A stretch of 64,000 bases of DNA from Nephrocerus scutellatus (GCA_947095585.1 OX352761.1:87052419-87116418), one strand, 5' to 3'. Counted from the stretch's first letter, positions 22,488 to 34,009 are shown. The notes: generated by a model from the sequence alone, not told the origin. A program made the numbers and translations.

Positions 22488-22727
22488 GGGGAGTGAAATC
22501 CAGTTGAAAAGTCAGAGTTAATCCGAAGATTAAGCCAGGAGGTAATTCTAGTAGAGGTCGCAGCCACGCCAAAGACAGCGGGCCTCCCTAGAAGTATATA
22601 ATCAAAGAATTTGTATCTAAATAAAAACCTTATAAAACTATAAAAGAAATTGTGTTTAACTCTCCGCCCAAGTAACTCTTCCCTTAGATATAAGGAAGCA
22701 CGGTTACTTACAACGGCGTAAAACACG

Positions 22728-22848
22728 TTCCAGCCATCGCCGTCTCCGCTCCAGCAACCGCCTGCGCTCAAGTCACCGCCTCCGTTCCAGTCGTCACCGT
22801 CACCGCTCCAGCACCGCCTCCGTTCCAGCCATCACCGTCTCCGTAGGG
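22728..22848 (+). repeat. C-rich imperfect short tandem repeat
   Basis: Repeated blocks of ccgtctccgctccag / ccgcctccgttccag. It is the only GC-rich block nearby, in what is probably the 3' part of the LTR or just after it. Confidence 0.7.
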
Positions 22849-22990
22849 CCCGCAGGGTTTCGTATACGGCACACAGGTAGCAAGCGACACCATCCACCTC
22901 AGGGCAACCGACCACTCCACCATCGTTGTCAAGCCGAAACCAACGAAGAATTTGTAAAAGAATAAAAACGTCTCGATACTGAAAATTATC

Positions 22991-23203
22991 ATTGCTTTTA
23001 TTATTAATTGGAAATCATCATTACTTCTGCTAACTAAAAATTATTATTACTTGTATTGAACTGAAAATTATTATTAACTGGAAATTATCGTTGCTTTTGT
23101 TATTATTACTTTTGATATTATTACTTTTATTATTACTTTTGTTAATATTAACTGAAAATTAGTATTAAATGGGGGAAAAAAATATATCATTATAGCTTTT
23201 ATA
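22991..23203 (+). other. AT-rich low-complexity stretch
   Basis: Repeated attatt/gaaaattatt motifs. No gene or recognisable element. Similar sequence resumes after the mariner element at 23787, so the mariner sits within it. Confidence 0.5.
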
Positions 23204-23205
23204 TA

Positions 23206-23782
23206 GGGTGTTTCAATAGGTGCGCTTCAACTTTTCTCCGATAGGGACGGCGAACGACGCCATATTTTTTATTGTTCTTTTGTCATTTGGAAACTTCATT
23301 AGTATACATTTCATCATGGAACGCTACACATATGAACAGCGATTGCAAATAGTGCAAATTTTTTATCAAAATAATCGTTCTGTTGCCGCTACTTTAAGAG
23401 CATTACGGCCATTTTACGGTCCATTTAACAAGCCAGCCCGTTCAACAATCGATTTTACATAAAGATCTTGGCCTACATCCGTATAAGATCAAGCTGACAC
23501 AACAACTAAAGCCGTTTGACCATTTGAAGCGACGCCGATTCGTGAATTGGGCTCAAGAGCAAATCGAAAATGATGCAGATTTTCACCGAAAAATCATCTT
23601 CAGCGATGAGGCTCACTTCGTAAAACGTGCACGCGGTGGTCATGCAAAAGAAATCGAGTTTCATACTTAAATTTATCATATGCATATGTTCAAATTCGTT
23701 AATAAAAAAAAAGTTAGTTCAAAAGTCGAACAGTTTGTGTTTTATTCAAAAAAAAAGTTGAAGTGCTCTTATTGAAAAACCC
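23206..23782 (+). mobile_element. mariner-family deletion derivative
   Basis: Ends gggtgtttcaataggtgcgc and, inverted at the right, gggtttttcaataagagcac form terminal inverted repeats of about 30 bp. TA flanks both sides (23204-23205 and 23783-23784). The interior keeps two transposase scraps. At 577 bp it is non-autonomous. Confidence 0.85.
23315..23670 (+). pseudogene. mariner transposase fragments
   Basis: The N-terminal helix-turn-helix start (M-E-R-Y-T-Y-E-Q-R-L) breaks off at about 23450. A later part then contains the catalytic motif I-I-F-S-D-E-A-H-F at about 23596-23622 and ends soon after. The middle and the last catalytic residues are deleted. Confidence 0.8.
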
Positions 23783-23786
23783 TATA

Positions 23787-24140
23787 GTTCTTAAGGTTCA
23801 GGTCGGAAAACATTATTATTATTGGAAATAAAAATTAGTCCTTAAGCTATTATTACTGAAATTGAAAATATCAAAAATTATCTAGCTCCCAAGATTTAAA
23901 CATGCTTTTCTTTGTTAACTCGGTCTGGGGCGGCACAACAAAAAAAAGGTCATCCCATGAAGAAAAAATAATAACAGATGTGACCAAACCGACCGAGGTC
24001 GTAAATAAATAGTCATAAGCGTATTAAATATATAAATTATAGTTATAAGCAGTTCTATATTTTCCCGTAAATATAATCATCCCACATCCCTACTTAAATA
24101 TAAACATATTATTATTTTTTTCTTCTTCTCTTTCCTACCC
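23787..24140 (+). other. Unassigned AT-rich sequence
   Basis: No ORF, repeat boundary or RNA gene recognised. It may be the 3' part of the element ending in the LTR at 24157. Confidence 0.4.
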
Positions 24141-24156
24141 CGAAGTAGGAGGGGAA

Positions 24157-25287
24157 TGTAACGAAGTCGATTTAAATCGACTACGTCACACACCCTACAA
24201 CTAATGCCCGAAACGTCCGTCCGCTCAAAACACAACATGCATATATGCACAACCGTACGGCACAAACAAAATGCAGCCAACAAACAGGCAGTCATACTGT
24301 GTCGTACACCGTACATACCATGCAGTCGACAAGACGTATATATACGCGACAGTATAGCATATAATACACACCGGCTCGCATATATGGTTATGGTTGAATG
24401 TCGCTTATAAATTGCAAACACTGGTCCACATGTCATTCCACAAGTATCTATTGGAATTTCACTTCGGTGATAAAACACCATAAAATTCCTAACTACTTAA
24501 TATTTTAAAGTAATGACATGGGGACCAGAAACACTAAGCAAACCGTCAAGAATATACTGCGACCAGAGCTCCGTCTCACCGTTCTGTACGAACAAATTGT
24601 ATAGGAAGGAATTTTTTTGCGAAACTACCAAGCTTTGACTGATATATATTCACTCTGCTTGGTATTTTGCCATACTAGTCCGACCAAGCAATACTTCACC
24701 GTGTGCGACTGCTTGAGCTTTGAATGATTTATATTCACTCTGCTCACTCAGTTTCTTTGCACCATTGAACAGGCACCGACTGATATAACTATATTCACTC
24801 TGCCTTGTGAAGCGGTGCTGCACTATTCGTACCGAAGTCCGAATACTCCCAGCATAGGTGGCTGAGTGAGTCAGAGTGCTCAATTCAGTTTCACCACAGT
24901 TTTCGTACACTCGCCGAGGCACTGACTGATAATATTCACTTTGCCTTGGTAGTTGTACCGCACCGTCCGTATCAGAGTACGAACCCCATTGAGTGGGTAC
25001 TATACTCACTCAATACTCCGCATAGTGTTAGCGGACACGCGGTCCGACTAACACTCCGTTGAACCCCCTCCTGTATTTCTGTTATTATATTGTTATTATT
25101 ATATTTCTATTATTATATTGTTATTATTATATTAGTATTAGTATTAGAGCGTAAAGAAAAATAAATAATAAAGAATAATAAAACATATGGGAAAATAAAT
25201 CAGACATAAGTTCTTCTTAATTTGTAACACTCCGCAATACGAACCCTGGGTGACCGGCGAGCGTCACCCGAGCAAACTCGTTACACA
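24157..25287 (+). repeat. LTR of a further gypsy-type element (3' LTR with polypurine tract)
   Basis: 1,131 bp with ends TGTAACGA and TCGTTACA, a perfect 8-bp inverted pair. A purine tract (gaagtaggaggggaa) immediately precedes it, so this is a plus-strand 3' LTR. TATA-like gtatatatacg at about 24336 and AATAAA motifs at about 25160 fit that orientation. The flanks show no target duplication, so it is not a clean solo LTR. The rest of the element is not recognisable on the left. Confidence 0.7.
24637..24965 (+). repeat. LTR internal repeat (about 80-100 bp spacing)
   Basis: Four copies of a core actgatatatattcactctg-like segment, each followed by variable sequence, at about 24638, 24728, 24780 and 24922. 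Confidence 0.65.
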
Positions 25288-25560
25288 TCATTGAATCCTT
25301 TAATGATAGTCATTGCACCTAAAGAATCTTTACCTAGATCTAGACATGCAACATTATCTAATATAAACGAAAGGTGTAAATAAACTTGTTGATAGAAGTA
25401 TGCAATAGACTGATTACGTTGTGCAAGGCTAGTCATTCGGTACTCGAGTGTACTAATATCGCGTTTATCTGAGTGCATCATTAAGCACTTTTTAATTTTT
25501 CCCCAATCTAATGGTGTTCTGTAGGATTCTAGGGCTCTTTTACTTATCGACCTTATTATT
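25288..25560 (-). pseudogene. Errantivirus-type gag fragment
   Basis: The minus-strand frame contains D-W-G-K-I-K and then the S-D-K-R-D ... L-E-Y segment with F-Y-Q-Q-V-Y-x-H-L-S and N-V-A-C, a capsid region conserved in 17.6/297-like Gag. The frame ends exactly at the edge of the LTR (25287), so the LTR element landed in or deleted into it. No partner pol is nearby. Confidence 0.65.
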
Positions 25561-26243
25561 TTTTCTATTCTTTCTTAAAAACTTTTAATTTAATTTAATT
25601 TAATTCTAAGGACTTAAATTTTTTTCAAAAATTTATTTTAAAGTATTATTTGCAACGTTATTACTTTTCTTTTTTAAAAACTTTTACTTTAATTTAATTC
25701 AAATAACAGGATTTCAAATTTTAAAAATTACTTTAATAATTTGCGCTTAACTTACATGATTATAAAAATGCTTTACATTGGAGAAGGTGGAGCGGCTAGC
25801 TATTTTTAAGCCCTTTGTTCTTCCGTCGTCGAGTTTTTGGCTGCGGTGACTACTTTTCTCCTTACGTTTCTTCTGTTAATTTTACAAAGTTGTCTCCCGT
25901 CTAACTTGAAAAACTAGATTGTTAATTTGGGATTTTAAACTTCTTCCCGTCTTATTTGAAAAACTTGATTGTTGATTACGTTTTAAATTTATTCCCGTCT
26001 TACTTGGAAAACTTGAATGCTGTCTTAAATAACTTTTCTCCTTTTATAGGTTGCACCTCAATGCCAATACATGAGAACCAAATCCTTGGTTTATATTTTT
26101 AGGATTTAACCAGGTTCTTTTGATCCGCTTTAATTTTAAAAGGTAACCCACAGTTATTACGTATCACACAAATCTTACTTTTAAATTTTCATATTACTTT
26201 TTACTAAATCATCCTTACTTTTATATTTTATATTATTTATATA
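25561..26243. other. AT-rich region with short repeats, no gene
   Basis: It contains a threefold imperfect repeat around 25888-26020 (cccgtctaacttgaaaaact and variants, about 65-70 bp apart). It probably belongs to the leader of the gag fragment's element. Confidence 0.5.
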
Positions 26244-26384
26244 TGTAATGGCGCATGTTCGGGCTACACTTACGTCACTCTACTTGTAAAAGTCTCGTGT
26301 AAATCGCATGTTTCGTTCGTTGTCACTGCGGACAATAGAACAATCGTCGTCTCACTTTAACACATTCAGCTATTTGGCTTGTAA

Positions 26385-27080
26385 ATGCCAATGATAATTC
26401 TCGAAGGCTATGCGATGAAACTTACTTCTTTTCCAAAAGTGAGTTCGAGGAGGTCGCAGGCGAACGATCGGAAAGTGAAGGCGCAGAGAGGTAAAATTTC
26501 TAAAAAGAAACATGAAGATTGTCATACGTTCCGATTGAAATACATTGTATTGAAAAATTTTAATAGACTTGAAATTTAGGAAAAGGCGAGGTCAGGTTAA
26601 GTGGCAAAAAAAATTAAATCGAGCATTTAGCATCAATCATCGATGGAAGCACGAGATCACCACGATTACGATGGATGAGATTCGTCAGCAAGAAAATAAT
26701 GAGCAGGAAAGGAATTCCTTGCGGCCACATCAAACCTTACTTTTCCTCTCTGCGTAAGTAAATGTTAAACCTAAATTATAATTAAGTAACGATTCCATTA
26801 TTGGGCGTGTACGATTCAGGGGATTGCGCCGCCCGAATATATCCCGACTCGCCACGCACTGGGCGCGAGTATGACGGTGTCAGTGGAAAAATCGTGTCAC
26901 AACGCAACGAGTGTCGCGTTACAAGCTGTTCCCAAAACCACCGATTCTCCTAAATTTTCCCGTATGGGCTACATCTGGCGTAGAAAGGCCATCAAACATT
27001 GGAAAAAGTGATAAAAAGCAATATAAATTGAAACAAGAGCAGATCCGTCAGCAAATGCATCAAAGTCCAAATAGAACGTA
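26385..27080 (+). other. LTR-internal coding-like segment with splice-like signals
   Basis: Small ORFs rich in Lys/Arg (26385-26579, 26569-26757) are followed by a consensus 5' splice site GTAAGT at 26754. About 66 bp later comes a cag acceptor, then a further frame encoding a basic Gln-rich stretch. The same arrangement occurs in the 3' LTR (29748-30445), where the last frame is open for 100 codons (30143-30445). In the 5' copy an extra base near 26988 breaks it. I do not recognise the product; it could be captured host sequence or chance. Confidence 0.35.
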
Positions 27081-27104
27081 ACTTATCTGGCATATCTTTA
27101 TTAT

Positions 27105-27790
27105 TATCCACACCACAATCAATATATATATATATATATTAATTATTTTAATACTCACATTCAATATATATATAAACACCTTATTATCAACACCACAATC
27201 AATATATATACTTTCAACAATACTCACATTCAATATATATATAAACACCTTATTATCAACACCACAATCAATATATATATTCTCAACAATAATCGCATTC
27301 AATATATGTATATAAGCACCTTATTATTCACACCACAATCAATATATATAAATATACTTACTTAATTTAGTAGTCTCAACAATACTTACATTCAATATAT
27401 ATATAAGCCCTTTATTCTCAACACCACAATCATTATATATATATGCTTATTTATTTAAATATTCTCAACTATACTTACCTTATCTTAACATTAGTAACAC
27501 TATATATAAATACATACTTACCTTATCTATATATTAGTAACACTATATATGTATAAATACTTATCTAATCTTAATATTAGTAATACTATATATAAATACA
27601 TACTTACCTTATCCTAATATTAGTAACACTATATATATATATACATACTTACCTTATCCTAATATTAGTAACACTATATATATACACATACTTATCTCAT
27701 CTTAATATCAGTAATACTGTATATAAATATATACTTACCTTATCTAACTATTAGTAACACTATTCACCTTTAATACATATATACTAATAT
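27105..27790 (+). repeat. AT-rich satellite within RG-1 LTR
   Basis: An array of about 55-75 bp units with caccacaatcaatatatata and (further right) agtaacactatatata cores. The same array is present at 61133-61540 in the 3' LTR. Confidence 0.85.
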
Positions 27791-28174
27791 TAGTATTATC
27801 CCAAAATTTATTTTTATTTAGATGAATAAAAATTATAACGTTTACATAAAATGACCCACTAAAGTACATCTATTATTTGACTTAGTTTCTTCCCTCCTCA
27901 ATGGCATCCCGGGTTGGTCGGACCGGATAACAATGGAAGGCATTCTTCACTTTGGTTGTCTTTCCTTAATACTAATTTTTTTTGCACGTAATTATAAAAT
28001 TTTTGGTGGTAATGAGGACGGTGTGTGGCTGGCAAAACCACCCCCCCCCCAATCCGGCGAGCTAGACGTGCACACTGCCTTATTCCCACACTACGGCATT
28101 CAGTTGCAATTTAGAGCGAATTTCGTCTTCGCCTCTAATAATCACGTCAGGTGATAAAATCATTACATTACAAA

Positions 28175-28192
28175 TGGCGCCCAACGTGGGGC
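28175..28192 (+). promoter_or_regulatory. RG-1 primer-binding site, tRNA-Lys type
   Basis: tggcgcccaacgtggggc, seven bases after the 5' LTR; complementary to the CCA-terminated 3' end of fly tRNA-Lys as I recall it. The identical 18-mer is used by RG-2. Confidence 0.85.
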
Positions 28193-29094
28193 ACGACCGA
28201 TCCGATGGGGTTTGACTTTAAGTCAAATTTCTTTTGTGTTCTGTCCTGAATTTTTTTGTGGTACCGCTAAGTTCAAGGGACGAAATGGAGCCTTTCGGAT
28301 TAGCAGGCAGTCTGCTTTTGACGGAGGACCAAAGGACTTCACGTTCAACCTCTGTTCTTTGCGGCCCCCAAAAACTTTACTCATTTTACACCTATTCAAT
28401 TAAAAATAAATCAACACACCCTGTAAGCCTATTCGGAATGCAGTTGAGTGTTCATAATGGTATGAATGCGCTGACCAGTAGGTCGAATCAGTGGGGACTG
28501 GATTTGACTTGATCAAAGGATTACCAATATTCGTTTTTTTCTCATCCTGAACGAAGTTATAATGTTCGACACTATATTGGAACGCAGTGAATTGTTCAGC
28601 CTATACCTGAAACACGGACCAATTAGCGAAGTTTTTTTTTCGCATTATCAACTAATGGGAATGATCTTTTTGGGAGGAACAGTGAATGACGGTGGTTGGG
28701 TTAACTGAGGTAATAGACATCATTGGAATTTAAGGAATAGTTCTCTACCTTGTTGCACCTAGCGGCTTAGTGGCCTGATGGTCCACTGATTCCACCCAAT
28801 ATACCTAATGAGTTTTTTTTTCTTTTAAACCTGGTCGACCAACCTACCTGAGAGCCAGGGGAGAAAAACTGAGTCAATTAAATTTTCTTAGGTATAATTA
28901 AGTTTGGTTTATCTATATATATAGCACATTAAAATTAAGTACCTATATTTCGTATCTTATCGAAAATTCCCTTGGTGGTCAATCATCTTATCAACGGTGA
29001 TTTTCTTCTCGATAATTGCGGTGAAATTTTTTTTTGTACCAGTTAGTTGGTTCCGTTACGTTCCGTTGGATTTAAACTATTATATCTTCCTATA
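28193..29094 (+). other. RG-1 leader
   Basis: About 900 bp of untranslated leader before gag. Several small frames but none convincing. A poly-T run precedes the gag ATG. Confidence 0.6.
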
Positions 29095-29530
29095 ATGGCG
29101 GTGAGACACAGCGGTGGTAATTTACCCGTTATAGCGGATATCCCTAGTTGTGCTATCTGTAACTTGGAGATAGCCGATCACTCCATGATTGAAATCACTT
29201 CATGTGCACACATGTTTCATAGGCTCTGCCTAGATACATGGCTGGCTGGAAATTCGCTCCGTAGTAGGAGGGATGATTACCGAATCACTGTCCGGTTTCA
29301 TTAAGAAACTTAATAATCCAAATTTTCCGGTCGCTCCAGCTAACTCCCCTATGAGAAGCGAGCCAGAGTGGCCTGAAGACCTGCCCTTTACAGATGTACG
29401 TGGAGACGACAGAAGATCTCGGGGGTCCAATCAGAAAGTTAATTTTTGGAATGAAGAGAATGACCTTCCTACATTCGCACATAGACCGCCTGTTTGGTCC
29501 AAGGCGGCTAGTGTCCGAATTGGCCCATGA
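29095..29530 (+). pseudogene. gag: RG-1 Gag with N-terminal RING-H2 finger, truncated
   Basis: It starts M-A-V-R, as in RG-2 Gag. RING ligands are C19, C22, C37, H39, H42 and C45, followed by L-D-T-W-L, which includes the Trp typical of RING-H2 ubiquitin ligases. A deletion then removes the last Cys pair, and the frame ends at 29304. A second frame (29273-29530) is similar to the middle of RG-2 Gag (W-P-x-D-L-P). The rest of gag and all of pol are missing before the 3' LTR at 29590. RING-H2 domains usually bind ubiquitin E2 enzymes; activity here is not possible with six of eight ligands. Confidence 0.75.
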
Positions 29531-29589
29531 GTGTAATAGCGGTTCAGATCTCCAGAACTAGCTAGGAGCTAATTCTGGATATCTGTTTT

Positions 29590-30490
29590 TGTAATGGTGC
29601 ATGTTCGGGCTACCGGACTAACGTTTAAATACCTACGTCACTCTACTTGTAAAAGTCACGTGTAAATCGCTTGTTTCGTTCGTTGTCACTGCGGACAATA
29701 GAACAATCGTCGTCTCACTTTAACACATTCAGCTATTTGGCTTGTAAATGCCAATGATATTTCTCGTAGGCTATGCGATGAAACTTTCTTCTTTTCCAAA
29801 AGTGAGTTCGAGCAGGTCGCAGGCCAACGATTGGAAAGTGAAGGCGCAGAGAGGTAAAATTTTTAAAAAGAAACATGACGATTGTCATACGTTCCGATTG
29901 AAATACAATGTATTAAAAAATTTGAATTGACTTGAAATTTAGGAAAAGGCGAGGTCAGGTTAAGTGGCGGAAAAAAATTAAATAGAGACTTTCAGGATCA
30001 ATCATCGATAGAAGCACGAGATCACCACGATTACGATGGATGAGATTCATCAGCAAGAAAATAATGAGCAGGAAAGGAATTCCTTTCGGTCACATCAAAC
30101 CTTACTTTTCCTCTCTGCGTAAGTAAATGTTAAACCTAAATTATGTTTAAGCAAACATTCCATTATTGGGCGTGTACGATTCAGGGGATTGCGCCGCCCG
30201 AATATATCCCGACTCGCCACGCACTGGGCGCGGGTATGACGGTGTCAGTGGAAAAATCGTGTCACAACGCAACGAGTGTCGCGTTACAAGCTGTTCCCAA
30301 AACCACCGATTCTCCTAAATTTTCCCGTATGGGCTACATCTGGCGTAGAAAGGCATCAAACAATGGAAAAAGTGATAAAAAGCAATATAAGTTGAAACAA
30401 AAGCAGATCCGTCAGCAAATGCATCAACGTCCAAATAGAATGTAACTTATCTGGCACATCTTTATTATTATCCACACCACAATCAATATA
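29590..30490 (+). repeat. RG-1 3' LTR, left part
   Basis: Matches 26244 to about 27130 of the 5' LTR, with a 15-17 bp extra segment near 29619. It stops at a TA where the Tc1-family element begins. Confidence 0.85.
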
Positions 30491-31260
30491 CCGGGTGATT
30501 GACATGAAGTGTAATGATTTTCATATAGATTTATGCCTTTCTTTATTCATCTATATATATATACGTACATACGTGCATATATATGTGTCCCTCAGAGTCT
30601 TATGACAATGAGTCGTTCATCACTATTCAGATGGCAACAATATGTGACGACGATTATACCTGTTGTTGTGGTACTTGGGCTGTTTGTTTTGGGGTGACGA
30701 TCGGCGGAGTGCACGCCTAGCGATGCTCTTGCTTAAGCTCGTCGGATTGTGGGCGGGGTTGTTGCCTGTCATACCCAAACTAATATACATTACACAAAAA
30801 ATTTGTTTGCGTGCACTTTACTGGGAAACAACAAAAAAAGGAAAAGAAGAAACGGTATCCTAGAAGGGAAATCCAAGGCGAGAGAAAACACAAAAAAAAA
30901 CCCTATCACGGTATGAAGCTCCAGAAGGAACTAAGTGATCTGATAAGAAATAACGTGTAACAATGCTAAACCAAAACCTAAGGGCCTAACCCCCAAAAGT
31001 CTATTCTGAAAAAATAAGTTTCCTTTGATTTTGGATTCCCTCTCTGTTTACTTCTCTGGGCACGTCTACCCTCTGGAACACGAAAAAGGCTGAGAGAAAT
31101 TATGACCTTGCTTGAGACTAATTAACTCTCCATCGAGTAAAGTTAGTCAGAAAAAAAAAAATTAAAAAAAAAAAATTAGTGGTGTTCCGTTAATTTCAGA
31201 TTTTTTTTTATTATATAATGTTTTGACTTAGACAAAAAAAAACTAAATTCAAATATTTAA

Positions 31261-31507
31261 TTAATGCCCCATTAGTTCGTACAGGGTCTTGCTTTTAAAA
31301 ATAAGCAAATACAAATTTTTTTTTATTTAATGCCCTGTTAAGTTCGACAGGGTCTTGCTTGTAAATACAACTAGATACTAATATTTACTTAAGGCCCCAA
31401 TAATTCCTACAGGGTTTTTGCCTTCCACAAAAAAAAAGGTAAATACTAATATATAGTTAATGTCACTGTAATTTCTACAGGGTTTTGCTTTCCACACAAG
31501 GGTATAA

Positions 31508-31546
<39 letters not shown>

Positions 31547-31770
31547 CCCATTAATTTTCCACAGGGTCTTGCTTTTAAAAATAAGTAAATACAAATTTTT
31601 TTTGAAGTTAATGCCCTGTTAAGTTCGACAGGGTTTTGCTTGTCAATACAACCAGATAGCAATATTTATTCAAGGCCCCTGTAATTCCTACAGGGTTTTT
31701 GCCTTCCACAAAAAAAGATAAATACTAATATTTATATAATGCCCCTGTAATTCCTACAGGGTCTTGCTTT
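31261..31770 (-). repeat. RG-2 LTR array 1 (about 60-65 bp unit)
   Basis: About eight copies of a unit with core taattcctacagggt(ttt/ctt)gc followed by an A-rich spacer, also at 43045-43530. A (TA)n run lies at 31509-31541 in one spacer. Confidence 0.85.
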
Positions 31771-32225
31771 AAAAATTATAAAATAAATACAAATATAAAA
31801 GACCAATTTTTTCTACTGTCAGTAATTTTTTTTTCTCTACCTTTACCATCAGACAACAAGAGAGGGGGAGGGAGAGAGTGTTCGTTAATGTATAAATGTA
31901 AACCCAGTCATCAACAAAAGGTTGATACACACGTTTAAAGGTAAGTAAATGAAAGATGATACTTACATGAGCACAAAATTCCAATCGTGTCCTCCGGCAG
32001 CGCTGACGAATTTGACAACCTGGATTATTGATCTAAAATTAAAACAAATCAGGCATTAAAGGAATCTGTGGACGCACCCAACCGTTCTCTCTATAAGGAA
32101 AGGTTTAAGGAATATAAACAAGATTTAATTTTTTTTCTTTTTTTTTTAGGGCTATTTAATCTTAGTAAGGGCTGATGCAACCATCTGTAGCATCAAAAAA
32201 AATTATTCAACAAAATTCCTAATAT

Positions 32226-32574
32226 CTAGGTGGGTGTCCTTAGACAAAAATAACTATATATATATAAATTTATATACAATCTGAGGAGGTTAAAAAAAAC
32301 AACTAAAACTACAAAGTTGATCTCTTTCCTGTAGTTCCTCGTTCGTGGTTCTTGGCATTCGGAGTGGCAACCAAAAGAGCCATTTTTGTTTTTTGCTCCA
32401 GAACTTGCAGCGATTACGGAATCCATCCTGGCCCGTTGAAAAAACAAATATGGAATATCGTAAGATAACGTCGTTACATTTAAAGAAGCGAGATGGCGAT
32501 GCTTCACGATCGCAATTTTCATAGTTATAGGTGAGATAACCCTTGCTTAACATTTTTCCTGTAGGGACATACAC
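32226..32574 (-). other. ORF-like segment in RG-2 LTR
   Basis: Overlapping minus-strand frames of 94 and 98 codons that are also present at 44120-44467 in the other LTR. No domain recognised. Preservation may simply reflect the shared age of the two LTR copies. Confidence 0.25.
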
Positions 32575-32595
32575 TTTGTCAAATTTAATTTGCTT

Positions 32596-33345
32596 TAATT
32601 AATGCAGTCATTTAATAATTTGTCGAGTTTACTTGCTTTTATTATTGCTAGCATTTGGGCACGCTAAACGATTTGGCAGCGGCTTTTTTTTTTGCATCCG
32701 CGTGGTGCATATTGCCGGAACACTTTGCGAATATTCTTTGCCAAGAAAAAATATTTTGCAACAAACATCCAAAAAAAACTAAATTTTATGCATCTATGCG
32801 ACGTCGTTTCCTGCCGGGATGTATGCGTTTGACGCACATATGAATTGTCGAATTTAAAAATAATTTGTCGAATTCACTTGCTTTAATTAACACGAGTGTT
32901 TGGGCACGCTAAACGATTTGGCAGCGGCCATCTTTTTTTTTACATACGCATGGTGCATATTGCCGAAACACTTCGCGAACCTTCTTTGCAAGAAAAAATA
33001 TTTTTTTCAACAAAAATTCAAAATGAACTAAATTTTAGGTTTCTAGATGGCGTCTTTTCCTGCCGTTTGCGTTTGACGCACATATGAATTGTCGAATTTA
33101 AAAATAATTTGTCGAATTCACTTGCTTTAATTAACACGAGTGCTTGGGCAAGCTAAACGATTTGGCAGTGGCCATCTTTTTTTTATACGCATGGTGCATA
33201 TTGGCGAAACCATTCGCGAACATTCTTTGCAAAGTGAAAATATTTTTTTCAACAAATTCAAAAGAAAAGAGCTAAATTGTAGGTTTTTTTTTGTATGACG
33301 CCGTTTCATATAATTTGTCGAATTTATTACTACTCGTATCAACAC
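32596..33345 (-). repeat. RG-2 LTR array 2 (about 200-250 bp unit)
   Basis: Three diverged copies, each with gggcacgctaaacgatttgg and a cgcatggtgcatattg segment. Five or more copies at about 44470-45600 in the other LTR, which accounts for much of the length difference. Confidence 0.85.
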
Positions 33346-34009
33346 TATTTCAAAAAAAAAAAAAACTAAACTTGTTTAACCACGCCGTTTCCTATTATCA
33401 TTGCCGACATGAGGCGCACAATCGCAATCAAAAAAAATTTCGCGGATCTTCCGTGCACGTATGACTTGCTTTTCGACTTCTAGATCACGACTGACTTCTT
33501 TCCTTTTTGTTATCGTCTGTTTGAAACCACTCTAGCATGCACTGCAGTGGTGTATGTGAGTACTGTGTTGTCTGCCAGCAAAACCTGAGCCGTTTCTCGC
33601 AGGCGTACATATTCTTGCTCTTTTACAATCTCACAGCTCAACGAAGAATACAAAAAAAAATTTTGCTGTTGTGTGGCCGCCATGCAGTGAGTAGGATTTG
33701 CACTCCGAACGTAGTCGTATGGTAGGATGCATGTTCTACGCAGTGTCACCAATTGCCTTCCTAGCGTGAGCATACAAAAGAGATTCTCAGCCTGCGATAA
33801 CTAGTTGTCATTTCCTCTATAATTAATGGTTTGGCTCTCTTTTATTTTTTTTTCTAAAATGGATGTGAGAACAAACCTTCTCTATTATTTACATGTACAT
33901 GAGCGTTCAGGGCCGCATATCAGCTAGGTGCCGTTCTATTAGAGCCGCCTCCACAAAACAGGCTTTACGGGGTTCTTCATAAGACACCGAAAATGCTGAA
34001 AAGAGGCAA

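Larger units (their letters stand above)
21696..22990 (+). repeat. ERV-A 3' LTR (right edge uncertain)
   Basis: It begins just after the polypurine tract (TGTAGTGATCGC; the true edge may be AGTGATC, two bases in). It contains a tandem array, a TATA box at 22481 and AATAAA-like signals at about 22620 and 22962. There is no second copy in the window, so the right end is a guess. Confidence 0.55.
26244..28167 (+). repeat. RG-1 5' LTR
   Basis: 1.92 kb. It matches 29590-30490 and 61132-61956 along its length. It holds a coding-looking left third (26360-27080), an AT-rich satellite block (27105-27790) and a C-homopolymer tract at about 28040-28050 near its right end. Confidence 0.85.
30510..33955 (-). 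repeat. RG-2 3' LTR (3.45 kb)
   Basis: Collinear with 42346-45863 plus 59625-59988. Unusually long for an LTR, partly because of two internal tandem arrays. The right copy is about 430 bp longer through extra repeat units. Confidence 0.88.

Noticed and set aside
24077..24481. 134-codon Cys-rich minus-strand ORF
   Set aside because: Lies within an LTR opposite its promoter; no domain, no second copy to test conservation.
27060..27302. 80-codon Ile/Tyr-rich minus-strand ORF
   Set aside because: Reading through the AT-rich LTR satellite.
28212..28512. ORFs in RG-1 leader
   Set aside because: Short, overlapping in two frames, no recognisable domain, sited between primer site and gag.
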